Origin: Jeongeupia naejangsanensis
GTDB taxonomy: Bacteria > Pseudomonadota > Gammaproteobacteria > Burkholderiales > Chitinibacteraceae
Assembly: GCF_016865585.1 (NCBI RefSeq)
Contig: NZ_JAESND010000011.1
Span: forward strand, 24,001 to 88,000
Length of the DNA: 64,000 nt
Direction: 5' to 3'
The notes beneath the pieces were generated by a model. The model had not been told where the DNA came from, did no database searches, and saw only the letters and a program-made list of their open reading frames with translations. Numbering within the stretch: the first letter of the stretch is position 1; each line of letters begins with the position of its first letter. Positions 9,713 to 17,268 of the stretch are shown here, in pieces. Made by a program: the position numbers and the translations under genes.

Positions 9713-10270
9713 TTGAACGACGTAGCTCCTTTGCAGACTGAAGTGCCGCCGCTGGCGGGCTGGTGGCGACGCTGTTTCGCCTGGTGGTACGAGTTGTTGT
9801 TGTTGATTCCGGTCATCCTGCTGGTGCAAGTGGTGTACCAGCTGGCGTTTCAGCTCCTGACCGGTGCCGCGGTGACGGCCGTGTCGGCCAATGCCGGCTT
9901 GCGGGCGTTGAACTTCGCCGTGCTGGTTGCCGCCGTTTTCGGCTATTTCATGTTGTGCTGGCGCCGTGGTGGTCAGACGCTGGCAATGAAAACCTGGCGC
10001 TTGCGCCTGGACGGCGCCGGAGGCAGCCGTGCATCCTGGCCTGCGCTGATCGTGCGTTTCCTGGCGTCGGCACTGTGCTATCTACCTTGCGCACCGCTCT
10101 GGGTGCTGGCCTGGCATGACCGTGCCTGGCTGCCGTGGGCCTGGCTGAGCAGTGCATGGCTCACCGCGCCGTTTGTCTGGGCGTGGCTGGACCGGGAAGG
10201 TCTGCTGCTGCAGGACCGCATCGCCGGCACGCGTATCGTTTCCGTTTCCAAGCGCACCCGCAGCGCGTAA
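9713..10270 (+). CDS. RDD-family membrane protein
   Basis: About 185 aa from TTG 9713, 3 bp after the DUF3106 stop. The start is uncertain because the Shine-Dalgarno is weak; an in-frame ATG at 9608 would overlap the previous gene by 100 bp. The RDD pattern is visible: Arg in the first helix region (GWWRRCFAWWYELLLL), GQTLAMKTWRLRL in the middle loop, and Asp-Arg in the last loop (LLQDRIAGTRIV). It has 3-4 transmembrane segments. Function is unknown; some RDD proteins act as ion exchangers. It is the last gene of the sigma-factor operon. Confidence 0.85.
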   Translation: MNDVAPLQTEVPPLAGWWRRCFAWWYELLLLIPVILLVQVVYQLAFQLLTGAAVTAVSANAGLRALNFAVLVAAVFGYFMLCWRRGGQTLAMKTWRLRLDGAGGSRASWPALIVRFLASALCYLPCAPLWVLAWHDRAWLPWAWLSSAWLTAPFVWAWLDREGLLLQDRIAGTRIVSVSKRTRSA

Positions 10271-10546
10271 CACGCCGACATCCCGTTTCGTACGGGGCCG
10301 GTCACCGCATTCTGCTGACGGTGACCGTTGTCCGCGAACGTCTCAACTATGAAACACCTTCCAGCGTGACGAGCCAAGGCACCGCAAAGCATTGCTGCGC
10401 CTTTGTTCCACCGGTTCCGCACGATTGCTGGCCCGGATGAATGTTTCAGATTTGAAACATGTCCTCGACGTGCTGCCCAAGTGCCTCGTCTGCGGTTTTC
10501 TGTAAAATATCCTTGTTTTTCAATGTATTGTGTTGTTTTTGTCGTG
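10271..10546. other. Upstream region of the Fap-like operon
   Basis: Noncoding between the RDD gene and the sigma-54 promoter. The only structure I can see is the inverted repeat at 10441-10460. No terminator with a U-run follows the RDD gene. Confidence 0.4.
10441..10460. promoter_or_regulatory. Perfect inverted repeat, candidate enhancer site
   Basis: ATGTTTCAGATTTGAAACAT has 8-bp arms (ATGTTTCA/TGAAACAT) around a 4-bp centre. It lies about 90-110 bp upstream of the sigma-54 -24 box, the normal distance for an enhancer-binding protein dimer. The VpsR-like activators encoded at 1-734 and 15571-16908 are the obvious candidates. The binding itself is inferred. Confidence 0.5.
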
Positions 10547-10563
10547 CTGGCACGGCTGTTGCA
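10547..10563 (+). promoter_or_regulatory. Sigma-54 promoter of the Fap-like operon
   Basis: C-TGGCACG-GCTG-TTGCA matches the -24/-12 consensus at every conserved position, with exactly 10 bp between GG (10549-10550) and GC (10561-10562). It lies 72 bp ahead of the first gene. Two sigma-54 activator genes are in the same region. Confidence 0.9.
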
Positions 10564-10635
10564 ATGTCAAGACTGTGCCCGAAGGATCGGGCGCACTCTT
10601 CCCGTAAGGGATCACGTGTCTGAGGAGATAATGTG

Positions 10636-11472
10636 ATGAAAAAGCTTGCAATCATCGCTGGACTGACAATGGCCTTTGGTGCTGCTGGTGCATGGGCTTT
10701 CGTGGATGACAATTCGAACAATACGGCGCAAGTGCCGGTGTTCGGTAGCGCAGCTGCAGATGATGGCAGTCTGGCCATTTCGAACGACTCGCACGACAAG
10801 ACCAAGACCACCACGGTGACCAAGACCAACAGTGACAACGACACCAAGACCACAACCAAGACCTACACGAAGACCACCAACAAGACCGATATCGACGTGA
10901 AGACCAAAGTCGATAGCCACGACGAGTCCAACAGCTCGGCCAAGAACGGTAGCGTTTCGGCCAACAATGGTGCGACGGCTGCTTCGTGGAAGGACGTCGG
11001 CAATACGTCGAACAAGACGATCGACTCGTTCAATACCTCGTACAAGGCGATCGACTCGTTCAACACCACGACGGTGAACACCACCATCACCACCAACAAG
11101 AACAAGATCGACGCCGATCAGTATGGCGCTGCGCTTGCCTTCCCGGTGATGGGGTCGTCCAACAAGAGCGGTGGCGGCGATGCAGGTAGCGGCGCTGGCG
11201 GCGGTAGCGGCGGTGCTGGTGTCGGCCTTGGTCTCGGCGCGCTGCTGGGTCTGGGTCTTGGCAACGGTGAAGGCGGTAACGGTGGTGGTGCTGGCAGCAA
11301 TGCATCCGGTGGTGCCGGTGCTGGCTTGTCGGTCGTGTCGCTGACCTCGGGTGCAGCCAACCTGCAGGGCGTTTCGGTGAACGGTGTTGGCGCGCTGCAA
11401 AACAACGCCGGTCTCGGTTCGCTGCAACAGCAACAAAACAACGTGCAAATCAACGCCAGCATCCTGCCGTAA
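10636..11472 (+). CDS. Secreted Thr/Asn-rich, Gly-rich protein, candidate fibre subunit or adhesin
   Basis: 278 aa. ATG 10636 has AGGAG 8 bp upstream; an overlapping GTG three bases earlier is possible. After a signal peptide (residues 1-21, ending AWA) come ~90 residues dominated by Lys, Thr, Asn and Asp (TKTTTVTKTNSDNDTKTTTK), then two near-repeats of (T/A)IDSFNT. A silk-like glycine-rich stretch with hydrophobic patches (GVGLGLGALLGLGLG) follows. The C-terminal 31 residues begin VNGVGALQNNAGLG and are Gln/Asn-rich; this ending recurs in the next two genes. Low complexity, Asn/Gln/Gly richness and export suit a functional amyloid or matrix protein. It is the first gene behind the sigma-54 promoter. 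No specific family is recognised; FapA/B/C-like is an inference. Confidence 0.75.
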   Translation: MKKLAIIAGLTMAFGAAGAWAFVDDNSNNTAQVPVFGSAAADDGSLAISNDSHDKTKTTTVTKTNSDNDTKTTTKTYTKTTNKTDIDVKTKVDSHDESNSSAKNGSVSANNGATAASWKDVGNTSNKTIDSFNTSYKAIDSFNTTTVNTTITTNKNKIDADQYGAALAFPVMGSSNKSGGGDAGSGAGGGSGGAGVGLGLGALLGLGLGNGEGGNGGGAGSNASGGAGAGLSVVSLTSGAANLQGVSVNGVGALQNNAGLGSLQQQQNNVQINASILP

Positions 11473-11499
11473 CGGCAATGGCTTGAGTTGACATGCGTA

Positions 11500-11524
11500 C
11501 GGCCGGGGCCGTTGGCCCCGGCCG
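11500..11524 (+). promoter_or_regulatory. Strong intercistronic hairpin
   Basis: Perfect 11-bp GC stem CGGCCGGGGCC/GGCCCCGGCCG with a GTT loop, in the 106-bp gap between the first and second genes of the Fap-like operon. No U-run follows, so it is more likely an mRNA stabiliser, processing barrier or partial attenuator than a full terminator. It could let the first gene be expressed more strongly than the rest. Confidence 0.6.
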
Positions 11525-11578
11525 GTTGACCTCAAAGGCAATCGCCGCAGCGCGACTGTCGACCGGCAGGAGGATTCA

Positions 11579-11896
11579 ATGCGCAGCTTTGCACTCTGCT
11601 TGGCACTGGTGTCTGCCATGGCAATGGCCGAAACGCCGGTGGCCAAAGTGGAAAACAACCGGATCGATATCGATACGAATTCGATCAACGTCAATCAGCT
11701 GGGTACGGTCAGTGCGTCCAATAGCGCACTTGGGCCGCAACTGGCGGTTCCTCTCATGACCTCGGGCAACACCGACATCAGCGGCATCAATATCAATGGT
11801 CTGGGCGTGGTGTCGGCCAATACCGGCAACAACGCGCTGATTCAGCAACAGATCAGTGTCGGGGCCAATCTCCAGATTCAGTTGCAGGCGCGCTAG
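11579..11896 (+). CDS. Small secreted protein with Asn/Gln-rich repeats, amyloid-like
   Basis: 105 aa. The ATG at 11579 follows AGGAGGATTCA. The signal peptide is residues 1-17 (ending AMA). The mature ~88-residue protein contains two loosely related units: residues ~34-52 (NSINVNQLGTVSASNSALG) and ~70-91 (INGLGVVSANTGNNALIQQQ). Each is a strand-turn-strand pattern rich in Asn, Gly and Ser, ending in LQIQLQAR. This pattern resembles curli- or Fap-type repeats, but I cannot assign a named family. It shares the C-terminal signature NG-hydrophobic-G...N(T/A)G...Q with the genes either side. Confidence 0.75.
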   Translation: MRSFALCLALVSAMAMAETPVAKVENNRIDIDTNSINVNQLGTVSASNSALGPQLAVPLMTSGNTDISGININGLGVVSANTGNNALIQQQISVGANLQIQLQAR

Positions 11897-11987
11897 TGGC
11901 GCTGCGACCGGATGAATGGGTAGCGGTTGTAAGCGGGATAACGGGATCGACCACTCCGGGTGGTAGTCCTCGCAGCATGGGGGTGTG

Positions 11988-12371
11988 ATGAAGGCAACGA
12001 CAACTATCGCGGTACTGTGGGTGCTGGTCGCTGCAAGCGGCGCCTGGGCCGCTGTGCCAGAAGACGGTCTTCAAGCGGGCACGCAGGACAGACTGGTGTT
12101 GCCGGCGACCTTCGCGGTCGTTGACGATCTGGCCGCGCAACAAGGGACCGCCGGCACTGCCGGGGTGCAGCTGAAAGACACGATGACGTCCGCCAATATC
12201 GCGGCACAGACCGGCAGCGTGGTCAGCGCACTGGAAAACGTCGCATCGGGGGCCAATACCTTGGGTGCGGGTGCACTGGCGGGCATGAACGGGATCGGCA
12301 CGGTGATTCAGAACACGGGCAATTCGGTGATGATCCAGAACTCGACCATCCTGAACGTTGCCGTGCAATAG
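11988..12371 (+). CDS. Small secreted protein with the shared C-terminal signature
   Basis: 127 aa. ATG 11988 follows a GGGGG tract; an overlapping GTG at 11985 is possible. It has a signal peptide (residues 1-~20, ending AWAA). The central region is Ala/Ser/Thr-rich with segments such as NIAAQTGSVVSALENVASGA. The last 28 residues begin MNGIGTVIQNTGNSVMIQN, clearly related to the endings of the two preceding genes. No cysteine and no transmembrane segment beyond the signal. It is the third gene of the sigma-54-driven operon. Probably a minor fibre subunit, nucleator or chaperone; the function is not established. Confidence 0.72.
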   Translation: MKATTTIAVLWVLVAASGAWAAVPEDGLQAGTQDRLVLPATFAVVDDLAAQQGTAGTAGVQLKDTMTSANIAAQTGSVVSALENVASGANTLGAGALAGMNGIGTVIQNTGNSVMIQNSTILNVAVQ

Positions 12372-12396
12372 CGACGGTGTAGAGACGGAGGCACTC

Positions 12397-13098
12397 ATGC
12401 GGCGGATGACGAAGCTGGGCGTGATTGGACTGGTGTTGGCGAGCACCGGGCAAGCGGTTCGGGCTGCACCGATGGAGGTGGTGGCCGGGCCCTTCGACAG
12501 CTTCCGGGTCAATGTGACGACGTTCAAGGAAAAGGCGTTTCTCAATACGGTGCGGCAGAAGTACGACTTCAGCTGTGGTTCGGCGGCGCTGGCGACGCTC
12601 CTGCATCACCACTACGGGTTTCCCACGGACGAGACCCAGGTGTTCAAAGGCATGTATTCGCACGGCAATCAGGAGATGATCCAGAAGTATGGTTTCTCGA
12701 TGGCGGACATGAAGGCTTATCTGGAAAGCCAGGGGTTCGAGGCAAACGGCTTCAAAATGTCTCTGGACAATCTCGCCGCCGTCGGTGTCCCCGCGATCGT
12801 GGTGCTGGACTTGGGCGGCTACAAGCACTTCGTGGTGATCAAGGGCATCACCGACGAATGGGTGCTCGTCGGTGATCCGGCCGTGGGCGTGAGGTCGTAC
12901 TCCCGCCCGGCATTTGAAAAAATGTGGGGGCAGATCGCGTTTCTGATCCTCAACAACAAGAGCGTTGGACAGAGCGGGTTCAACACTGTGGCCGATTGGG
13001 GCGCCGTGACCAAAGGGCCGGCGTCGACCGGCCTCTTTGCCCCCAATCTGGCGAACTTCAGTCTGAATTTGCCAAGGCCCAACGACTTCCGTTTCTAG
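12397..13098 (+). CDS. C39-family cysteine peptidase, FapD-like
   Basis: 233 aa. ATG 12397 is preceded by ACGGAGG at good spacing; an in-frame ATG further upstream lies in the intergenic gap. After a signal peptide (residues 1-24), a C39 peptidase domain occupies ~residues 50-190. Catalytic residues are readable as Cys60 in DFSCGSAALATLL, His144 in GYKHFVVIKG and Asp160 in LVGDPAVG. There is no ABC transporter part. This is the layout of FapD, the peptidase of the Fap amyloid operon, and of stand-alone C39 peptidases next to export systems; it may process or release the neighbouring secreted proteins in the periplasm. It sits 25 bp after the third gene. Confidence 0.88.
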   Translation: MRRMTKLGVIGLVLASTGQAVRAAPMEVVAGPFDSFRVNVTTFKEKAFLNTVRQKYDFSCGSAALATLLHHHYGFPTDETQVFKGMYSHGNQEMIQKYGFSMADMKAYLESQGFEANGFKMSLDNLAAVGVPAIVVLDLGGYKHFVVIKGITDEWVLVGDPAVGVRSYSRPAFEKMWGQIAFLILNNKSVGQSGFNTVADWGAVTKGPASTGLFAPNLANFSLNLPRPNDFRF

Positions 13099-13152
13099 CG
13101 CGCGAAGTCGGGTGGAAACCGCGGCACAGCACATCGCAATGGGGCTCTCCAT

Positions 13153-13956
13153 ATGAGACATGTTCCAACCCGAATCCGCGCCGCGATCCTTTGCGTGCTG
13201 ACTGTCGCAGCGCAATGCGGCTGGGCGGACGGATTCGCGCCAGTAACCGAGCAAATGATGACTGCGGTACCGCTTGCCGCCCCGCCGAATGTTGCGCCGG
13301 TGCAGCTGGCCGAGGTCGATGCTGCCTCGCCGGCTGTGGTCAACCGGGCGGCGCCGGAGCTGGTGGTGGATACGCAAGTACTGCAATTGGCGAGCCATAC
13401 CGATACGCCGGCCGCACCCGCGATCGCGCCCAATGCCGATCGCATCGTCCTGGCCGATGCGGCTCGGATCGATCCAGCTCAGTTGACCGAAATCCGGGCA
13501 GGGGCCGACGTCGGCGGTGGTCTGTCGGTGGCTTTCGCCATCGAGCGCACCCTTTCCATCGACGGCCAAGTGCTTGCGGCAACGACGTTCAAATGGAGCA
13601 ACATGCCTTCGGCGGATGGCATTTCCGCCTCGGTGACCACGGCGCTTGCAGGCGGGCTGCCGGCAGCATCGCCTGCGGGTGGTGTGGCGCAAGTGGTGGT
13701 TCCGTTGCCGACCGGTGCTGCGATCAGCGTGGGCGCCAACGCGGCGACGACACCCGGCGGAGCCGCACCGACAGCCGTAACGCTGATCAGCGTGCCCAAC
13801 AACCTGATGCCGGTGCAGGTGATCCAGAACTCGGCGGATCACCGTTTGATCCAGTCGACGACGGTGGTGAGCGTATCGACCAGCTCGTTCAGCCAAGCCT
13901 TGGGCAACCGGGTGCTCGATTCGTTGAATTCCGGTCTGGTTCGTGGCATTCGTTGA
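13153..13956 (+). CDS. Secreted protein of unknown function, last gene of Fap-like operon
   Basis: 267 aa. The ATG at 13153 is preceded by GGGGCTCTCCAT, a weak site. The signal peptide is residues ~1-25 (ending GWA). The mature protein is rich in Ala, Val, Thr, Pro and Asn, with no cysteine pair and no recognised domain. Near residue 222 it has VIQNSADHRLIQSTTVV, a divergent version of the N-x-G-x-x-x-(L/M)IQ ending seen in the three small secreted proteins, followed by ~30 further residues. By operon position it corresponds to FapE, but I do not see the Cys-X-X-Cys motif reported for Fap subunits. The gene ends 29 bp before a strong terminator. Confidence 0.68.
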   Translation: MRHVPTRIRAAILCVLTVAAQCGWADGFAPVTEQMMTAVPLAAPPNVAPVQLAEVDAASPAVVNRAAPELVVDTQVLQLASHTDTPAAPAIAPNADRIVLADAARIDPAQLTEIRAGADVGGGLSVAFAIERTLSIDGQVLAATTFKWSNMPSADGISASVTTALAGGLPAASPAGGVAQVVVPLPTGAAISVGANAATTPGGAAPTAVTLISVPNNLMPVQVIQNSADHRLIQSTTVVSVSTSSFSQALGNRVLDSLNSGLVRGIR

Positions 13957-13984
13957 CGTTTCCGACCGGCGTAGCAGGTAAGAC

Positions 13985-14018
13985 AACAGGGGCTGGCAGA
14001 TTGCCAGCCCCTGTTTTT
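13985..14018 (+). terminator. Rho-independent terminator of the Fap-like operon
   Basis: A 14-bp perfect stem AACAGGGGCTGGCA/TGCCAGCCCCTGTT followed by a T-run (14014-14018). It separates the operon from the convergent transporter gene whose stop is at 14040. Confidence 0.92.
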
Positions 14019-14039
14019 GGGCCGGTGCCCGAAGGCGAT

Positions 14040-15500
14040 TTAGAACGTGATGGGCAGGCGGAAACTGAGCTGGACATCCGGCGAGTAGTCGGTGGTACCA
14101 ACCCCCAAAGTCAGGTTGGCCGTGGTGCTGGCACTGATCCGGTAGGACCAGCCCAGTTGCAGGATGCCGACCTGGACATTGGTCGAACCGGTGGGAATCT
14201 CGCCATTGATCTTGGTCTTGGTAATGAAGCTGTGATCGTAGGCCAGGCTGAACGAGCTGCGTTCATTGATCCCGAACCCCATCCCGAAGGCGATTTCGTA
14301 CACATCGCCGGGGTCGACTTCACCGATGTGTTCTTCCTTGATGGTGAACTGGTTGGGCAAGATGGCGCCGGTGCCGTCGGTTTCCGGTACGCGATAGGCG
14401 ATGATCTTGTTGACGTCGCTCTTGATGTTCCACATGTAACTGAAGCTGCCGAAAAACACGGCCGGGTCCGACGGCACGATCGCCGACAGCGTGCCCTGCA
14501 AGCCCCAGAAGCCCGAGCCGGTCGGCAGCTCGGTCGGCAGGCCGGTCTTGATGTCGTACGGGACATCGAAGGTGCCTTTGCCGGTATCCGATTTGGCGCG
14601 TACCGCTGCGACATAGTAGGGGCTGCCTGCCGGCGGCTGGTTGAGCTGGTAGCGCATCGCCAGTTCAACGTCACTGATGCCGCTGCCTTTGGTGTTGAAC
14701 ACCGAAGGATCGATCGAGCCGCTGAGGAAAGGGCGATCCAGTGACTCGTCGGACGAATAAACGTAGGGAACACGCATTTCGATTTCCGCCCGGCTGGTCA
14801 GGCCGTATCGGCCGGTCAGCGCCGCAGTCCAGCTGGAGCGGTTTTCCTGGCGGATGTCGATCAGGCCGACCGTGACGGCCGGGATGACGGTGTAGCCGAC
14901 AAGGGCAACGCGGCTGCCGGTCGTATACGAGTACTGGATCGACGGATCCAGCACAAAGGTCCCCTTGGGGGTCAGCACGCCGGGCGCCAGGATTTCGGCG
15001 GCCTCCTGCAGCGTCATGGTCGGTTGTTGCGACGGTTTGGTCACCGGTGGCTCGCTGGAGGCGGCGGACTGCGGGGCTGGCGGCGGTACGTCCGCTGCGG
15101 GTGCGGCTGTCGCTGGTGCTTCGGCGACCGTCTGTACCGGCGGCACGGGTTCAACCACCGGAGCCGGTTCGGGGACGATGGCTGCGGCCGTCGCGGGCTC
15201 GGTCGCCGGTGGCGTCGGATCGCCGGCAGGTGGCGCCTCGGTCGCTGTCTCGGCCTGGACCTGCTGCGGGACTGCGGCCTCGGCGACCTGCGGTGGTGGC
15301 GGTGCCTCCGTATCCACCGCCGGGACTGCGTCTACGACCGGCGCGCTGGGCAGCGCTTCGGCAGCCGCGGGGGCTTCGCTCAGGGAGGCCGTTGCATCCG
15401 GTGCTGCTGCCTCGGTGATTTCCGCGGCATAGCCGCTCCCGGCCAGCGTGAGGCCGACCGTCAGGCCGGCCAGCGCGATGGGTTTGAGTCGATGACGCAT
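14040..15500 (-). CDS. Outer-membrane transporter with Ala/Pro/Glu-rich N-terminus (second FapF-like candidate)
   Basis: 486 aa. ATG 15500 follows GAGAGGAGAACACG. After the signal peptide (1-25) residues ~26-155 are low-complexity Ala, Pro, Glu and Val, in place of the coiled coil found in the paralogue at 778-2118. Then come MTLQEAAEILAPGVLTPKGT and a ~310-residue beta-barrel-type region ending SFRLPITF with a terminal Phe. The two barrels share segments such as GRYGLTSRAEIEMRVPYV here versus [18 protein letters not shown] there, and a common LPTGxGxWGL motif. Probably the secretion pore for the exported proteins encoded convergently at 10636-13956. It lies 70 bp downstream of, and co-oriented with, the VpsR-like activator. 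Confidence 0.8.
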   Translation of the reverse strand: MRHRLKPIALAGLTVGLTLAGSGYAAEITEAAAPDATASLSEAPAAAEALPSAPVVDAVPAVDTEAPPPPQVAEAAVPQQVQAETATEAPPAGDPTPPATEPATAAAIVPEPAPVVEPVPPVQTVAEAPATAAPAADVPPPAPQSAASSEPPVTKPSQQPTMTLQEAAEILAPGVLTPKGTFVLDPSIQYSYTTGSRVALVGYTVIPAVTVGLIDIRQENRSSWTAALTGRYGLTSRAEIEMRVPYVYSSDESLDRPFLSGSIDPSVFNTKGSGISDVELAMRYQLNQPPAGSPYYVAAVRAKSDTGKGTFDVPYDIKTGLPTELPTGSGFWGLQGTLSAIVPSDPAVFFGSFSYMWNIKSDVNKIIAYRVPETDGTGAILPNQFTIKEEHIGEVDPGDVYEIAFGMGFGINERSSFSLAYDHSFITKTKINGEIPTGSTNVQVGILQLGWSYRISASTTANLTLGVGTTDYSPDVQLSFRLPITF

Positions 15501-15570
15501 CGTGTTCTCCTCTCCAAAAGGATCGAAGCGGCTAGACCCAGCCCCCGCACCGGGAGCATTGCCGGCCGGC

Positions 15571-16908
15571 TTACTGTTTGAGTTCTAGTTTGTTGATCAA
15601 ACGGTAAAGCGTTGAGCGCGATAGCCCGAGTTGTCGGGCGGTCTCGGTGATGTTCTGTTTGTTGATCTGCAAGGCGTGCTCGATCAGGTCCCGCTCGGCC
15701 TGATCGCGTGCCTGACCAAGCGATGCGCCGCAGGACGCTTCCAGAGCCGGCCCGTCGAGCAGCAGGTCTTCGGCGGTGATCAGCCGGCTTTCGCTCATGA
15801 CCATGGCCCTGCGTACGCGATTGATCAGTTCACGGACGTTGCCGGGCCAGCCGTAGCGCGACATCGCCTGTTTGGCGCGCAGGCTGAAGCCCTGAACGTG
15901 CGCATTCTTCTCGCTCGAGAAGACTTCGAAGCACCAGTCGGCCAGCAGATCGACGTCGTCGAGCCGTTCGCGCAGCGGCGGCACGGTCACGCGCAATACA
16001 TTGAGGCGATAGAACAGGTCTTCGCGGAAGCTGCGTGCCGCAACGGCCAGTTCGAGGTTGACGTGGGTTGCCGCAACGACACGGACGTCGACGCTGATCG
16101 GCGTGTGCCCGCCGACGCGTTCGATGCAGTGTTCCTGCAGAAAGCGCAGCAGCATGACTTGCGATTCGAACGGCAGGTCGCCGATCTCGTCGAGAAAGAC
16201 GGTGCCGCCATTGGCCGATTCGATCAGGCCGATCTTGCGCTGGTTGGCGCCGGTGAACGCACCTTTCTCGTAGCCGAACAGCTCGGACTGGATCAGGTTG
16301 ACCGGAATGGCTCCGCAATTGACGGCAATGTAGGGTTGCTGGGCGCGCCCTGAATGACGGTGGATGGCCCGGGCGACCAGCTCCTTGCCGGTGCCGCTTT
16401 CGCCCTGCACCAGTACCGGCGCATCGCTATTGCTGATTTTTTCCAGGTTGGCGTACAGCCGCTGCATCGGCAACGATTCACCGACCATGCCGAACTGTCC
16501 GGGGCGGGCGGTATCCCGGCAGCGTGCGCGCATTTGCGCGCGGCCCCAGGCGTGCCCCAGGGTCAGGGCGAGCCGGTCCGGGTCGGCGGGCAGCGTGTGG
16601 TAGTCGAAGCAGGTGTGGGCGATGAATCGGCCAACGTCGATGGCGGTCAGCACATCCGCAGCCGCAGCGACGACCCATTCGATCTGCGGATAGCTGGCGG
16701 TCAGGGTTTCGAGCTGCTCGAACGGGACCGGGGTATCGGACGCCAGATGGATGACGCCGACCTGAACATTGTGGTGATGAATCTGCTGGTGGGCGCTGGC
16801 CGGCGTGGTGGCAATGGTCCATTGCCAGCCCTGGATGACGTCGGGCAGCGGTGCCGGATGCGAGCGGTCCGGCTCGCTGCTGTAAAGCAGCAGGGCGCGC
16901 GAGTTCAC
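15571..16908 (-). CDS. VpsR-like sigma-54 dependent transcriptional activator
   Basis: 445 aa from GTG 16908, with GGGAG 6 bp upstream. A degenerate receiver-like domain (residues 1-~130, with FIAHTCFDYHTLP) precedes the AAA+ domain: Walker [15 protein letters not shown] loop and Walker B FLDEIGDL. The C-terminal Fis-type helix-turn-helix is ETARQLGLSRSTLYRLINKL. VpsR-type activators control biofilm-matrix genes and some respond to c-di-GMP; that is known for Vibrio, not shown here. It is paired with the transporter downstream, just as the partial paralogue at 1-734 is paired with its own transporter. Likely target: the sigma-54 promoter at 10547. Confidence 0.92.
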   Translation of the reverse strand: MNSRALLLYSSEPDRSHPAPLPDVIQGWQWTIATTPASAHQQIHHHNVQVGVIHLASDTPVPFEQLETLTASYPQIEWVVAAAADVLTAIDVGRFIAHTCFDYHTLPADPDRLALTLGHAWGRAQMRARCRDTARPGQFGMVGESLPMQRLYANLEKISNSDAPVLVQGESGTGKELVARAIHRHSGRAQQPYIAVNCGAIPVNLIQSELFGYEKGAFTGANQRKIGLIESANGGTVFLDEIGDLPFESQVMLLRFLQEHCIERVGGHTPISVDVRVVAATHVNLELAVAARSFREDLFYRLNVLRVTVPPLRERLDDVDLLADWCFEVFSSEKNAHVQGFSLRAKQAMSRYGWPGNVRELINRVRRAMVMSESRLITAEDLLLDGPALEASCGASLGQARDQAERDLIEHALQINKQNITETARQLGLSRSTLYRLINKLELKQ

Positions 16909-17268
16909 CGTGATCTCCCTTGTCCTGGAGTCCGTACGCAGTTCGTAAGCCTGACGCCTCCTGCTTGGTGCGGGGCGTGTTGCAGAACCGGGACGGCGGC
17001 GTGGCGAGACGGCGTCAACCTCGGTCTGGACTGCGGTACGACTTCAGGTGCTTATTGCTGACTGGATGTCCCAAAGAATGGGCGAGCAACCCTGCTAAAT
17101 CAAGGAAATAGGCGCTACCCGCCGCGCATTCCGGTGCTGGAACGACGAGCGGCAAGGGCAGGGAGAGCCGGCCTGCCGCACGTCAGACGGTTTGTGAAAA
17201 ACCTCTTTTGGACCGAGGACGAATGGCTACAAAGGACGCCCTGAGAAGTAAGTCATTTGCTTTCTATA
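16909..17268. other. Intergenic region between VpsR-like gene and lnt
   Basis: 360 bp with no credible gene. I see no sigma-54 site. The palindrome GCTTTCTATATTAGAAAGC (17259-17277) overlaps the lnt stop codon but lacks a T-run, so it is only a weak terminator candidate. Confidence 0.4.

Noticed and set aside
10636..11472. Collagen-like or PE_PGRS-type protein from the Gly-rich segment
   Set aside because: No Gly-X-Y periodicity and no PE domain; the Gly-rich part is short and flanked by Thr/Asn-rich sequence.
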